NCBI GenBank assembly: GCA_018896025.1
Contig: JAHIND010000026.1
Span: 124,001-188,000 of the forward strand
Length of the DNA: 64,000 nt
Source of the DNA: Pseudomonadota bacterium
GTDB taxonomy: Bacteria > Desulfobacterota > Desulfarculia > Desulfarculales > Desulfarculaceae
Reading direction: 5' to 3'
The position numbers were made by a program, and so were the translations under genes. The notes under the pieces were generated by a model. The model ran no database searches and had not been told where the DNA came from. It saw only the letters and a program-made list of their open reading frames with translations. Shown here piece after piece: positions 1 through 11,303 of the stretch (position 1 is its first letter; every line of letters starts with the position of its first letter).

Positions 1-66
1 ATTTTGTGATAAATTAAGCGAAAATAAAAAACCGTCGCCTGGGGGCGGAGACAAGGAGGAGGGGCC

Positions 67-1089
67 ATGAACGGCAGCGGCACCGGCATTACCATCATCA
101 ACCACATCCTGGAGCAGCAGTACGCCAGCCAGGGGGCCACGGGCGCCTTCACCCACCTGCTCAACGAGATCGTCATGGCCGCCAAGATCATCAACAGCGA
201 GGTGACCAAGGCGGGTCTGGTGGACATCCTGGGCAGCACCGGACGGCGTAACGTGCAGGGCGAGACCGTCAAGAAACTCGACGAGTTCGCCCACAGCCTC
301 ATGGTGGAGCGCCTATACCGCAGCGGCCACGTGGCCATGCTGGCCAGCGAAGAGGACGCCGATCCCATCGAGCCGCCCCGCGACGCGGTCACCGGCGACT
401 ACATGGTGGTGTTCGACCCCCTGGACGGCAGCTCCAACATCGACGCCAACGTGTCCATCGGCACCATCTTCTCCATCCTCAAGCGGGTCAGCTCCGGCCC
501 CGAGTGCACCATGGCCGACTTCCTGCAAAAGGGCGTGAAGCAGGTGGCCGCAGGTTACGTGCTCTACGGCTCCTCCACCATGCTGGTCTACTCCACCGGC
601 AACGGGGTGTCGGGCTTCACCCTGGACCCCTCGGTGGGCGAGTTCCTTTTGAGCCACCCCAACATCCAGATACCCAAGCGGGGCAAGATCGTCTCGGCCA
701 ACATGGGCTACTGGGATTATTGGGACGACAACCTCAAGAACTACCTGCGCTATCTGCGCCGGACCACCGAGACCAAGCCGGTCTACTCCCTGCGCTATAT
801 CGGCTCCATGGTGGCCGACATCCACCGCACCCTGCTCTACGGCGGCATTTTCCTGTACCCCAACGACTCCAAGGACCCCAAGAAGCCCTGGGGCAAGCTG
901 CGCCTGTTGTACGAGTGCAACCCCATGGGCTATCTGATCGAGCAGGCCGGGGGCCTGGCCGACACCGGCAAGGGCCGGGTGTTGGAGGTGGAGCCCACCG
1001 AGCTGCACCAGCGGGTGCCCTTCATCGCCGGCAGCCGCGAGGACGTCGAGGAAGCGATAGATTTCATCCGTGGCGACCGCAGCGAATAA
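67..1089 (+). CDS. fbp: Fructose-1,6-bisphosphatase, class I
   Basis: Hydrolyses fructose-1,6-bisphosphate to fructose-6-phosphate in cytosolic gluconeogenesis. The 340-aa length is normal for class I enzymes. The metal/phosphate motif DPLDGSSNID begins near residue 117, and the C-terminal half has the family block CNPMGYLIEQAGG. The ATG at 67 follows an AAGGAGG ribosome site at about 53-59. The 3' end overlaps the start of tsaD by 20 bases, suggesting coupled translation. Gluconeogenic FBPase suits an organism assembling sugars from C1/C2 units, as the methylene-H4F genes further on imply. Confidence 0.97.
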   Translation: MNGSGTGITIINHILEQQYASQGATGAFTHLLNEIVMAAKIINSEVTKAGLVDILGSTGRRNVQGETVKKLDEFAHSLMVERLYRSGHVAMLASEEDADPIEPPRDAVTGDYMVVFDPLDGSSNIDANVSIGTIFSILKRVSSGPECTMADFLQKGVKQVAAGYVLYGSSTMLVYSTGNGVSGFTLDPSVGEFLLSHPNIQIPKRGKIVSANMGYWDYWDDNLKNYLRYLRRTTETKPVYSLRYIGSMVADIHRTLLYGGIFLYPNDSKDPKKPWGKLRLLYECNPMGYLIEQAGGLADTGKGRVLEVEPTELHQRVPFIAGSREDVEEAIDFIRGDRSE

Positions 1090-2128
1090 CTCAGATCCGG
1101 GCCGCCTGGTCCTGGGCATCGAAAGCTCCTGCGACGAGTCCGCCGCCGCCGTGGTCGAGGGCGGCCGCCGGGTGCTCTCTTCGGTGATCGCCAGCCAGAT
1201 CAAGGACCACGCCCCCTTCGGCGGGGTGGTGCCCGAGTTGGCCAGCCGCCGCCATCTGGAGAACCTGGCCCCCACGGTCATGGCCGCCCTGAGCGAGGCG
1301 GGCGTCACCCTGGCTGACATCAGCGGGGTGGCGGTCACCCAGGGTCCGGGGCTCATCGTAGCGCTACTCATCGGCCTGAACCTGGCCAAGGCCCTGGCCT
1401 GGTCCCGGGGCCTGCCCATGGTGGGGGTCAGCCATTTGGAAGGCCACCTGGCCGCCCTGGGCCTGGCCGAGGAGCCGCCGCCCTTTCCCTTCATGGCCCT
1501 GTTGGTCAGCGGAGGGCACACCTCCATTTTCCTGGTGTCCGCGCCGGGCAAACAGGAGGAGCTGGGCTCCACCGTGGACGACGCGGCGGGCGAGGCCTTC
1601 GACAAGGTGGCCAAGCTCTACGGCCTGGGCTACCCCGGCGGGATCATCATCGATCGCATGGCCGCCCAAGGCGACCCCTCGGTGATCCAGCTTCCCCGCC
1701 CCCGCATGCACGACGGCACCCTGGACTTCAGCTTCTCGGGCCTCAAGAGCGCGGTGGTGCGCTTCCGCGAGGCCAATCAGGGCGTGGACTACCGCATGGA
1801 GGACCTCTGCGCCGGTTTCCAGGAGGCGGTGGTGGAGGTGCTGGTCAAGAAGACCCTGGCCGCCGCCCAGCAGCGGGGAGTGAACCACCTGGCCCTGGCC
1901 GGGGGGGTTGCCGCCAACCAGCGCCTGCGCGCGGCCATGGCCGAGGCCGCGGCCCAGGCGGGCCTGGGGGTCACCCTGCCGCCCCTGGCTCTGTGCACCG
2001 ACAACGCGGCCATGATCGCCGCCGCCGGTTGCCACCACCTGCGGGCCGGGCGGCGCATGCCCCTGGAGGCCGACGCCATCAGCCGCCTGCCCAAGGGCGG
2101 GGCCCTGCCCGCCGAGCCGGTGGCCTGA
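1070..2128 (+). CDS. tsaD: tRNA N6-adenosine threonylcarbamoyltransferase TsaD
   Basis: Transfers the threonylcarbamoyl group to A37 of ANN-decoding tRNAs, working with TsaB/TsaE in the cytosol. The N-terminus has LGIESSCDES, and the metal-binding HLEGH motif lies at residues 122-126. Further ASKHA blocks are SGGHTSI and DDAAGEAFDKVAK. The 352-aa length is typical. The ATG at 1070 lies inside the end of fbp, and the stop codon overlaps the rsmA start (TGATG), so the three genes look co-translated. Confidence 0.97.
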   Translation: MATAANNSDPGRLVLGIESSCDESAAAVVEGGRRVLSSVIASQIKDHAPFGGVVPELASRRHLENLAPTVMAALSEAGVTLADISGVAVTQGPGLIVALLIGLNLAKALAWSRGLPMVGVSHLEGHLAALGLAEEPPPFPFMALLVSGGHTSIFLVSAPGKQEELGSTVDDAAGEAFDKVAKLYGLGYPGGIIIDRMAAQGDPSVIQLPRPRMHDGTLDFSFSGLKSAVVRFREANQGVDYRMEDLCAGFQEAVVEVLVKKTLAAAQQRGVNHLALAGGVAANQRLRAAMAEAAAQAGLGVTLPPLALCTDNAAMIAAAGCHHLRAGRRMPLEADAISRLPKGGALPAEPVA

Positions 2129-2973
2129 TGCATCCGGCCGCGCTGCTCAAGGCCCACGGCCTGCACGCCGGCAAGAAACGGGGCCAGAACTATCTGGTGC
2201 AACCGGCCACCGCCGGGGCCATCGCCGCCAGCGCCGGGGCCCAGGCCACGGACACGGTGGTGGAGATCGGGGCCGGGCTGGGGGCCCTGACCCTGCCCCT
2301 GGCCGAGGCCGCCGCCAAGATGGTGGCCGTGGAGGTGGACCGGGGCATCTTCGCCGCGCTCCAGGAGGTGCTGGCCGGCGCGGGGGTTGCCAACGTGGAG
2401 GCCCTCCTGGCCGACGCCCTCACCCTGGACTGGCCCGCCCTGGCCGCCGCTGCCGGAGGCCCTCTGGTGGTGGCGGGCAACCTGCCCTATGCCATCAGCA
2501 GCCCCTTGCTCTTCAATCTCCTGGACAATCTTCCCTGCTGGAAGCGGGCCACCCTCATGGTGCAAAAGGAGCTGGCCAACCGTTTGCTCAGCTCGCCGGG
2601 CAGCAAGGACTGGGGCCGCATGTCGGTGCTCATCCAGACCTGGTGCTCGGTTAGCCGGGGCATGGAGGTGGGGCCGAATCAGTTTTTCCCCCGCCCGGCG
2701 GTGGCCAGCCAGGTGGTGCACCTGGAGCCCCTGGCCCAGCCCGCCGTGGCCCTGGAGGGCCTCCAGGCCCGCGAGGACTACGCCAAGGTCATCAAGGCCG
2801 CCTTCAGCCAGCGGCGCAAGATGCTGGCCAACAGCCTGGCCGGAGGCCTGCGCCGGGAGCGCGATGCGATCATTCCGGCCCTGGAGATGGCCGGGGTGGA
2901 GCCCACCCGCCGGGCCGAGACCCTGAGCATCGCCGAGTTCGCCGCGGTCACCAAGGCTCTGGAGCCTCTCTAG
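2128..2973 (+). CDS. rsmA: 16S rRNA (adenine1518-N6/adenine1519-N6)-dimethyltransferase RsmA/KsgA
   Basis: Dimethylates two adjacent adenines near the 3' end of 16S rRNA during 30S maturation. Visible motifs are the N-terminal QNYL block, SAM motif VVEIGAGLGALT, and the catalytic NLPY motif (GNLPYAISS). The ATG at 2128 overlaps the tsaD stop and gives 281 aa. An upstream in-frame start at 1993 would only add residues from the tsaD region and lacks family similarity. A degenerate dispersed repeat begins immediately after the stop. Confidence 0.95.
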   Translation: MHPAALLKAHGLHAGKKRGQNYLVQPATAGAIAASAGAQATDTVVEIGAGLGALTLPLAEAAAKMVAVEVDRGIFAALQEVLAGAGVANVEALLADALTLDWPALAAAAGGPLVVAGNLPYAISSPLLFNLLDNLPCWKRATLMVQKELANRLLSSPGSKDWGRMSVLIQTWCSVSRGMEVGPNQFFPRPAVASQVVHLEPLAQPAVALEGLQAREDYAKVIKAAFSQRRKMLANSLAGGLRRERDAIIPALEMAGVEPTRRAETLSIAEFAAVTKALEPL

Positions 2974-2975
2974 AT

Positions 2976-3030
2976 CGGCTTCGCCAGAACCCACATGGCG
3001 GCGTTGTCGGCGTCTGGCTGTGCCGGGGCC
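2976..3030. repeat. Degenerate dispersed repeat (family E)
   Basis: Carries the hallmark ends GGCTTCGCCAG and TGGCTGTGCCG, with most of the roughly 120-bp core seen at 38991-39110 and 58561-58680 deleted. It starts directly behind the rsmA stop codon, a placement shared by other copies. Confidence 0.5.
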
Positions 3031-3212
3031 GGATACGAACCGTCCTCCGGTAAGACAGGCTAGTTTTCATACAAGCCTCATAAATTCTAATCCGTTGTTC
3101 GGTGCCGCCCAGCCTTCATGGAATATCGGGGTTAGGCCCTGTTTCTCTCGCCCGCTTGTGCCACAATATTTCTAGAGAGGGATTTCCGCCCCAGAGGCGG
3201 GGGAGGTGTCTT

Positions 3213-3779
3213 GTGCCGCAACGCCTGCAAATATTCATGGTCCTGGGTCTGGTCACCCTGCTGGCGGCCTGCATGGGCCCGGCGGTGGACCCCGGACCGG
3301 ATCCGGCCAGGGTGGTGGTGAGCGTGGAGCGCACCCTGACCGGCAGGCAGGTGCGCGAGGCCATGTCCCAGGGGGGGCCCTTCCCCGGGTCTCGGGTGCG
3401 TCTGGATAATTTCCTGGGACCCTTTTGGGAGTTGAGCGTCCAGCAAAAGCAACCGGACGGCTCCTGGCGGCGCTTGCCCACGGCGCCGGACCAGCCGAGC
3501 CTGCCCGACGGCTACAAGTTTGACGTCCGGCGGGTGTTTCTGGCCCCGCCTGGAGCCCAGGAGCTGCGCCTGCGCCTGGCGGCCTACATCAACCGCAGCT
3601 GGGAAGAGCAGGTGGGCGACCCCTACGTGTACCGCCGCACCAAGGACGGCGAGGTGTACCGTGACTACCAGCCCAACTGGCGCAGCCAAAGCGCCACCAT
3701 CTACATCAGCGACCTGCAACGCATCCGCAAGGTGGACCTTAAGCCGGGCCAGGAGTTGGTGCTGGAGCCGTTTAAATAG
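3213..3779 (+). CDS. Putative lipoprotein of unknown function
   Basis: Starting at GTG 3213 gives 188 aa. This start sits about 5 bases behind a GGGGGAGG ribosome site and places a hydrophobic segment directly before lipobox LAAC (about residues 18-21), so the mature protein should be lipid-anchored. A longer in-frame ATG start at 3102 is possible but would bury the signal sequence. The mature part is mixed beta-like sequence without a domain I recognise. It stands alone between rsmA and panC, followed by a dispersed repeat. Confidence 0.7.
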   Translation: MPQRLQIFMVLGLVTLLAACMGPAVDPGPDPARVVVSVERTLTGRQVREAMSQGGPFPGSRVRLDNFLGPFWELSVQQKQPDGSWRRLPTAPDQPSLPDGYKFDVRRVFLAPPGAQELRLRLAAYINRSWEEQVGDPYVYRRTKDGEVYRDYQPNWRSQSATIYISDLQRIRKVDLKPGQELVLEPFK

Positions 3780-3782
3780 GCA

Positions 3783-3893
3783 CCTGTCGGGCTTCGCTCC
3801 GCTCAACCCGACCTACACTTCCGCTGTATATTTTTTATTGATATCGTGCAGGTTAGGTTGAGCGCGCGGCCCGAAGCCCAACAACTCCTCTTT
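3783..3893. repeat. Dispersed inverted repeat (family C)
   Basis: Imperfect inverted repeat of roughly 110 bp. One arm reads GGGCTTCGCTCCGCTCAACC and the other carries GGTTGAGCGCG...CGAAGCCCAACAA, around an AT-rich centre. Related copies are at 58805-58838, 59162-59267 and 62950-63050. It may fold as a terminator after the lipoprotein gene. Confidence 0.65.
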
Positions 3894-3947
3894 ACCCGCC
3901 TCCCCACGGATGACGTTTCTCCGGCGAGTCTTTTCAATGACCTTGGC

Positions 3948-3976
3948 TTGACAGCCCCCCGTCCCTGTGCTACCCA
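3948..3976 (+). promoter_or_regulatory. Possible sigma-70 promoter for panCD
   Basis: Perfect -35 hexamer TTGACA at 3948-3953. After 17 bp comes TACCCA, preceded by TG in extended -10 position. The -10 match is poor, so this is tentative. It lies about 140 bp upstream of the panC GTG. Confidence 0.35.
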
Positions 3977-4112
3977 TTAACTGGTTTTCCCCGGCCGGCA
4001 TAGGCCGCGCGGCCGCTTGAGAGCCCCCAGGCTACGGGCAGGTCATAAGCGCAAGGCAGAACCGGCCTCAACCGCAATTGCTTGGATCGCCCAGGGCGAC
4101 CGGGACGAGAGC

Positions 4113-4967
4113 GTGACTCAACAACCGCAAGTCATACGTACGCCTAAGGATATGCATGCCCTGAGCGCCCAGGTGCGTTCAGCGGGCAAGCGCATCGCCT
4201 TGGTGCCCACCATGGGGGCCTTGCACGCCGGGCATCTCTCCCTGATCGACTACGCCCGCACCCAGGCCGACTTTTTGGTGGTGAGCATCTTCGTCAATCC
4301 CTTGCAGTTCGACCGCGACGCTGACCTGGACGCCTATCCCCGCACCTGGGAGGCCGACTCGGCCCTGTGCGCGGAGCATGGCGTGGACGCCATCTACGCC
4401 CCCACGGCAACGGCCATGTATCCTCAGGGCTTCGCCACCAAAGTGAGCGTGGCGGGCCTGGGCCAGGGCCTCTGCGGAGCCCACCGGCCGGGGCACTTCG
4501 ACGGGGTGACCACCGTGGTGGCCAAGCTCTTCGGCGCGGTGATGCCCCAGGTGGCGGTGTTCGGGCAAAAGGACTATCAGCAGCTCAAGATCTTGCAGCG
4601 CATGACCGATGATCTTAACTTTGCCATAGAGGTGATCGGGCGGCCCACCCTGCGCGAGGCCGACGGCTTGGCCATGAGCAGCCGCAACGTGCACCTGAGC
4701 CCCGAGGAGCGCGGGCAGGCCCTGTGCCTGCGCCGGGCCCTGGACAAGGCCCGGGAGCTGGCCCAGGGGGGCGAGCGCGACGTGGAGACGATAAAAACCG
4801 CCGCCGCCCAGGTGGTGGGAGGGGCCTCTTTGGCCCGTTTGGAATATTTGGAGGTGGTGGACGCCGATAACCTGGCGCCCCTGACCCGCCTGGACGGCCT
4901 GGCCCGCATGGCCCTGGCCGTATGGTTGGGCACCACCCGTTTAATAGACAACGACGCCCTGAACTGA
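4113..4967 (+). CDS. panC: Pantothenate synthetase (pantoate-beta-alanine ligase)
   Basis: ATP-dependent ligation of pantoate and beta-alanine, the last step of pantothenate (coenzyme A) synthesis. It has the HIGH-like nucleotide motif in PTMGALHAGHLSLI, the block FGQKDYQQL, and MSSRN corresponding to the KMSKS loop. The GTG at 4113 gives 284 aa, the usual length. The open frame extends upstream to 4017, but that part is unlike the family. panD follows 8 bases after the stop, so substrate (beta-alanine) supply and use are encoded together. Confidence 0.95.
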   Translation: MTQQPQVIRTPKDMHALSAQVRSAGKRIALVPTMGALHAGHLSLIDYARTQADFLVVSIFVNPLQFDRDADLDAYPRTWEADSALCAEHGVDAIYAPTATAMYPQGFATKVSVAGLGQGLCGAHRPGHFDGVTTVVAKLFGAVMPQVAVFGQKDYQQLKILQRMTDDLNFAIEVIGRPTLREADGLAMSSRNVHLSPEERGQALCLRRALDKARELAQGGERDVETIKTAAAQVVGGASLARLEYLEVVDADNLAPLTRLDGLARMALAVWLGTTRLIDNDALN

Positions 4968-4975
4968 GGACGATC

Positions 4976-5365
4976 ATGCAACGTCATATGTTTAAGTCCA
5001 AGCTGCACCGGGCCACGGTGACCGAAGCCGAACTGCACTACGAGGGCAGCTTGTCGGTGGACCAGGATCTCATGGACGCGGCCGAGATGATTCCCAACGA
5101 GATGATCCAGGTCTACAACATCAACAACGGCGAGCGCTTCGAGACCTACATCATTCCCGGCCCCCGGGGCAGCGGTGTGTTCTGCCTCAACGGCGCGGCG
5201 GCCCGCAAGGGCGAGGTGGGCGACAAGATCATCATCGTCACCACCTGCTGGCTGGACGAGGCCGAGCTGGCCAAGCACCAGCCCCTGGCCGTGCTCCTGG
5301 GCGAGGACAACAAGATCGTCAAGATCACCCGCGAGGAGCAACACGGGCTCCGCGTGGCCCAGTAG
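4976..5365 (+). CDS. panD: Aspartate 1-decarboxylase proenzyme
   Basis: Pyruvoyl enzyme converting aspartate to beta-alanine for PanC. The ATG at 4976 gives 129 aa beginning MQRHMFKSKLHRA, aligning with known PanD N-termini. The self-cleavage pair Gly24-Ser25 sits in HYEGS, with Ser25 becoming the pyruvoyl group. NGAAARK matches the family's NGAAA motif. It is translated just after panC. Confidence 0.95.
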   Translation: MQRHMFKSKLHRATVTEAELHYEGSLSVDQDLMDAAEMIPNEMIQVYNINNGERFETYIIPGPRGSGVFCLNGAAARKGEVGDKIIIVTTCWLDEAELAKHQPLAVLLGEDNKIVKITREEQHGLRVAQ

Positions 5366-5381
5366 CCTCTTTGCCCATTCC

Positions 5382-5421
5382 GCCGCCGCTCCGCCTTCGG
5401 GGGGAGCGGCGGCTCGTTTTT
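5382..5421 (+). terminator. Rho-independent terminator after panCD
   Basis: Arms GCCGCCGCTCC (5382-5392) and GGAGCGGCGGC (5403-5413) pair perfectly (11 bp) around a 10-nt loop. They are followed by TCGTTTTT. Confidence 0.85.
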
Positions 5422-5499
5422 GGGGCTGCTTGCCCTGGCGTGGCCGCCGGCTTTGGCCTAGAATTAAAAACTAGAAAATCTTCTGGGTTAGGCGCGGTC

Positions 5500-5850
5500 A
5501 TGAAACGCATTCTCGCAGCCCTGTTCTTGGTCATTCTCCTGGCCTCCCCGGCCTGGGCCGGGCAGTGCGCCATTCCCCCCGGCGGCCAGTGCAGCCTGTC
5601 CATGGACCCCACGCCCTCCTCGGTGGAGGTGGTCAACCTGGACCAGGAGAAGGGGGGCACGGTGCTCGGTTTTTGGCTCTACTCGGTGCAGACCGATCCC
5701 CGCCGGGTGTCGGCCGGGCTGAACCCCGGCGAGGCGGCGGTTTTCGCGCCGCCCCAGGCCAAGGACGGCCAAGGCAACGCCTTCACCGCCCGCACTTTGG
5801 TTATTTTCAACATAGGTACGGCCAACTTAAGCGCCCGCACCGTGAAATGA
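5500..5850 (+). CDS. Small exported protein of unknown function
   Basis: 116 aa from the ATG at 5500. Residues 1-20 form a signal peptide ending in a typical AWA cleavage site, with the mature protein starting GQCAIPPGGQC. The mature part has two early cysteines and a beta-rich pattern, and I recognise no domain. The frame is open upstream, but the signal peptide supports this start. A small GGCG-ATTT-CGCC hairpin follows the stop before the metK promoter. Confidence 0.7.
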   Translation: MKRILAALFLVILLASPAWAGQCAIPPGGQCSLSMDPTPSSVEVVNLDQEKGGTVLGFWLYSVQTDPRRVSAGLNPGEAAVFAPPQAKDGQGNAFTARTLVIFNIGTANLSARTVK

Positions 5851-5895
5851 AAAACGGCGATTTCGCCGCCCGAAAAGGGTGACGGCGTCCCTTTG

Positions 5896-5924
5896 TTGAC
5901 AAGGCCCCACGTGGGTGGTTTAAT
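5896..5924 (+). promoter_or_regulatory. Sigma-70 promoter of metK-ahcY with an internal palindrome
   Basis: TTGACA (5896-5901), a 17-bp spacer, then TTTAAT (5919-5924): a near-consensus promoter about 44 bp upstream of the metK ATG. The spacer contains the perfect palindrome CCCACGTGGG (5906-5915), well placed to be a repressor site. Confidence 0.7.
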
Positions 5925-5967
5925 TCATACCCCACTAAAATTACGAGGCAAAAAGGAGACTTTAGGG

Positions 5968-7149
<1,182 letters not shown>

Positions 7150-7159
7150 GTGGAGTTGA

Positions 7160-8422
<1,263 letters not shown>

Positions 8423-8452
8423 GCCAAAGAGGGTTTTGAAAAAGTAATAGTG

Positions 8453-8485
8453 AGGGCCGTCTGTTAGGGCGGCCCTTTCTTTATT
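8453..8485 (+). terminator. Terminator after metK-ahcY
   Basis: AGGGCCG (8453-8459) pairs with CGGCCCT (8470-8476) and is followed by TTCTTTATT. It sits between convergent genes. Confidence 0.75.
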
Positions 8486-8495
8486 GGGCAGGGGG

Positions 8496-11171
8496 TTAGG
8501 TGCGGGATTTCATTTCGTTGAGAATGATTTCGAGGTTTTTTTGAATAGCCAACGTGTTTGGGTGCTCCGGGCCCAGGGCTCGCAGGCAAATATCAATCGC
8601 CTGGCGATAAAGCTTTTCAGCTTCAGTATATTTTTCTGAAATTTGATACGCTTTGCCGAGATTATTCAATTGGATAGCGTAATCAACACTGTCTTCCCCA
8701 GATAAAAATTTGCTGATTTTCATTGCTCTACAATAAAGATTTATGGCTTCTCCAGCGCGGCCTCGCTTTGCTAATAACTGCGCTAGGTTATTTAAGCTAG
8801 CGGCGGTTATTGAGTTGTTTTCGCCAAATTTCTCAAGATGTATTTTTAAAGCTAATCTCCTCAATCTCTCGGCTTCAGACAATTTATTTTGTCCTTCTAG
8901 CGCGCCAGCTAGATTTCCGCATAACGTGGCATGCCTAAAGTGATTTTTTTCAATTGTTTTTTCGTCTATTTTTATGGCTTGCCTGTATACGCTTTCTGCC
9001 TCTATAAACTTGCCTTGTTTTTCTAAGGCCAAGCCTAAATTGCTTAACCCGGTAGCAATATAAGGATGGTGCTTGGGTAAAGATTTACGATGGATATCCA
9101 AAGCCATGCGCCTGAATTTTTCGGCCTCTTTATATTTTCCTTGCTTTTCAAGCGCTTCTCCTAAATTCCCGCAGTGGGTACCGTATTGTGGGGCTTCTTC
9201 GCCGATGCTATTTTTATCGATTTCCAACACTTGTCGAAATATTGCTTCTGCTGCTTGAGGCTGGTCATTGGCAACTAATATTGCGGCATAATTGTTTAGG
9301 TAAACTGCATACTCCGCAGTTTCTTTGCCTTCCTTCTCTTCAATAATAGCGAGTGCACCACGAATTAAACTTAGAGCCTCGCGATAATCACCTTGGTCCT
9401 TTTTTAATAAGGCGAGGTTAATAGTCATTTGGGCAGAAAGTAAGCAGTCGGGCACTTTTAAAGTATCGGCTCTATGTTTAACTTCTCCTACAAGGTTTTC
9501 TGCCTCTCTGAAATACCCGCTCTGCCACAGAAAAAAGGCCCAATCAGTTAGATCGCCATTAGTCGGCAAATTGTTGTTGTTAGGCCCGAAGCTTGAAATG
9601 TATGTGATGTGTGTAAGATGGGGAATAAACCGATAACCATCTTTGTAGATACCCTGTTTGCAGATGTTTCTAATCTGAGCGCTCAAAATAGCAACCAGCC
9701 GCTCCCCCGCCTTCTGATCCTCGTCCTCCAGTCGGGCCGCCTCTTGCACTAAACGGTGTATGGTGTAGCCGCCGTCTGGCTTGGGCTGCACCACCGAGAA
9801 CTCGGCCAAGGCGGCCAGCATGGCCTGGGCCTCGGGGAGCAATTGGCGGGCTTCTTCGGAACTCTTAGTCATCGCCATGGCCAGCAGCTTGCTGTCCAAC
9901 TCCTCGGGGTAGAAGTAGGCCAAGTGCAATAGTGCTTCCTTGGCGTGGGGGCGGGCGTAGTTGTGACTGGTGACCGCCAGGGCGGCAGCGATGGTCAGCT
10001 CCTGTCCTTTGGTGCCCACCGTGGATTTTTGCTCGACCGCCTGGTCCAGTGCTGTGGCCAAATCAACCAAGGGAACCTTGCGGGCGTTCTTGCCCAAAAT
10101 CTCCAAGGCCACGGGCAAGAACCCGGCCCGCCGGCAAATCGCGTATGCCGCCTCTTGCTGGGCCTGGTTGAGTTCCTTGCCCTCCAACTCGGCATAGGCC
10201 AAGAAGATGCCCAGGGCCTCCTCCTCGGTTGGCAGGCCCATGGTCACGGGCTGGCCCACCGACACCTCGCTGAGCCGGGTGGTGACCAACAATTGGCTGG
10301 CGGGCAGGGCCTCGATCTCCTTGGGCACCACCTTGTCGTTGAGGTTGTCCAAGATGACCAGCTTGGGCTCCTGGGTGCGCAGGCGGGGCAGCACCGAAGC
10401 GATGATTTGCTGGTCCGTGGCTTCAGGGGGCAGCGGCCAGCCCAGGTTGTTGGCCACCTCGGCCAAGGCCTGGCCCAAGCCCAGGTCGGCCTGCACCCAG
10501 AACACCCCACCGGGATAGCGGCCTTGGTACTCATAGGCATAAGCCACGGCCATGGCCGTCTTGCCCAGCCCGCCCTGGCCGTGCAGGGCCACGCCTTGGC
10601 TAACGTCGAGCTGGTTGACCACCGCCGCGCCGGTGCGCAGGGCCGCCTCGATCTGCTTGAGCCAAGACTTATAGTGCCGCAGCAAGGGGTTGGGCCGGTG
10701 AGGGATGTAAACGGGAGGGGCGGCCTGCTTGGCCTCGGGGGGGGCGGCTTGGTTGGCGCGCCCACCATGCAGCAGGATATTCATTTGTTCTTTGAAATCA
10801 GCACAGACTGTGGGTACCCGGCCCGCTTCCTTGCGCTTGAGAACCGAGCACTGGTCTAGCAGTTCGTTGCTGAAATCAAAAAGCTGCTGGCATACCTGTG
10901 CGCGGTCGTACACTTCCGCCGCAACAACCGTGGCCCACTCCAGGAGCTTGCCGGCATCAACGCTTTTGGAGATAGCGAGACTGAACAGCATCTCGCGAAA
11001 CTGCCGGTCCTTGTGGCAGGCAGTCATCACAACGTCGGGACACCTATCAAAGGCCCGGTTGAACACCTCGTCTATGTCTTTATCCAGCCTGTACCCGGCG
11101 TGCCATTTTTTGAACAAGGCAATGACGGTTTTGGCCGTCGCCTTCGCGACGAGTATTTCGGCGCCGGTCAT
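8496..11171 (-). CDS. STAND (NB-ARC) NTPase with C-terminal TPR repeats
   Basis: 891 aa from the ATG at 11171, which has GGGGGA about 5 bases upstream. An in-frame codon at 11222 would add 17 residues. Residues 1-150 are a helical region I do not recognise. The NB-ARC core then has P-loop GQGGLGKT, Walker B-like LVILDN, sensor-like LLVTTR and a GLPLAL-like GFLPVALEIL. The last third is at least six TPR units of about 42 residues, kinesin-light-chain style (NNLGKAYQ, AEKLYRQAI). Such proteins are ligand-triggered switches, and some are antiphage. That role here is inference. The TPR half is markedly more AT-rich than the NB-ARC half. Confidence 0.85.
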   Translation of the reverse strand: MTGAEILVAKATAKTVIALFKKWHAGYRLDKDIDEVFNRAFDRCPDVVMTACHKDRQFREMLFSLAISKSVDAGKLLEWATVVAAEVYDRAQVCQQLFDFSNELLDQCSVLKRKEAGRVPTVCADFKEQMNILLHGGRANQAAPPEAKQAAPPVYIPHRPNPLLRHYKSWLKQIEAALRTGAAVVNQLDVSQGVALHGQGGLGKTAMAVAYAYEYQGRYPGGVFWVQADLGLGQALAEVANNLGWPLPPEATDQQIIASVLPRLRTQEPKLVILDNLNDKVVPKEIEALPASQLLVTTRLSEVSVGQPVTMGLPTEEEALGIFLAYAELEGKELNQAQQEAAYAICRRAGFLPVALEILGKNARKVPLVDLATALDQAVEQKSTVGTKGQELTIAAALAVTSHNYARPHAKEALLHLAYFYPEELDSKLLAMAMTKSSEEARQLLPEAQAMLAALAEFSVVQPKPDGGYTIHRLVQEAARLEDEDQKAGERLVAILSAQIRNICKQGIYKDGYRFIPHLTHITYISSFGPNNNNLPTNGDLTDWAFFLWQSGYFREAENLVGEVKHRADTLKVPDCLLSAQMTINLALLKKDQGDYREALSLIRGALAIIEEKEGKETAEYAVYLNNYAAILVANDQPQAAEAIFRQVLEIDKNSIGEEAPQYGTHCGNLGEALEKQGKYKEAEKFRRMALDIHRKSLPKHHPYIATGLSNLGLALEKQGKFIEAESVYRQAIKIDEKTIEKNHFRHATLCGNLAGALEGQNKLSEAERLRRLALKIHLEKFGENNSITAASLNNLAQLLAKRGRAGEAINLYCRAMKISKFLSGEDSVDYAIQLNNLGKAYQISEKYTEAEKLYRQAIDICLRALGPEHPNTLAIQKNLEIILNEMKSRT

Positions 11172-11303
11172 GGCGTCCCCCCGGACGTGAGCGGATTCAG
11201 ACGAACTCGCCCACCATAGCAAACCGCTGCGCCCCTGCCAAGCCCACCCCCGCCGCCCGCTTGACGGCCAACCGTCCCTCTGTTACAAGGACTTACGTCC
11301 CCA

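Noticed and set aside
313..1614. Long open frames opposite real genes (also at 6082-7446, 18808-19593, 41694-43664, 43564-46860, 26564-28537, 28673-30955)
   Set aside because: They mirror GC-rich genes on the other strand, are rich in Gly/Ala/His/Val, have no domains or ribosome sites, and the opposite strand encodes recognised proteins.
1993..2127. N-terminal extension of RsmA
   Set aside because: The 45 extra codons lie inside tsaD and are Arg/Pro-rich shadow sequence. The ATG overlapping the tsaD stop fits family length.
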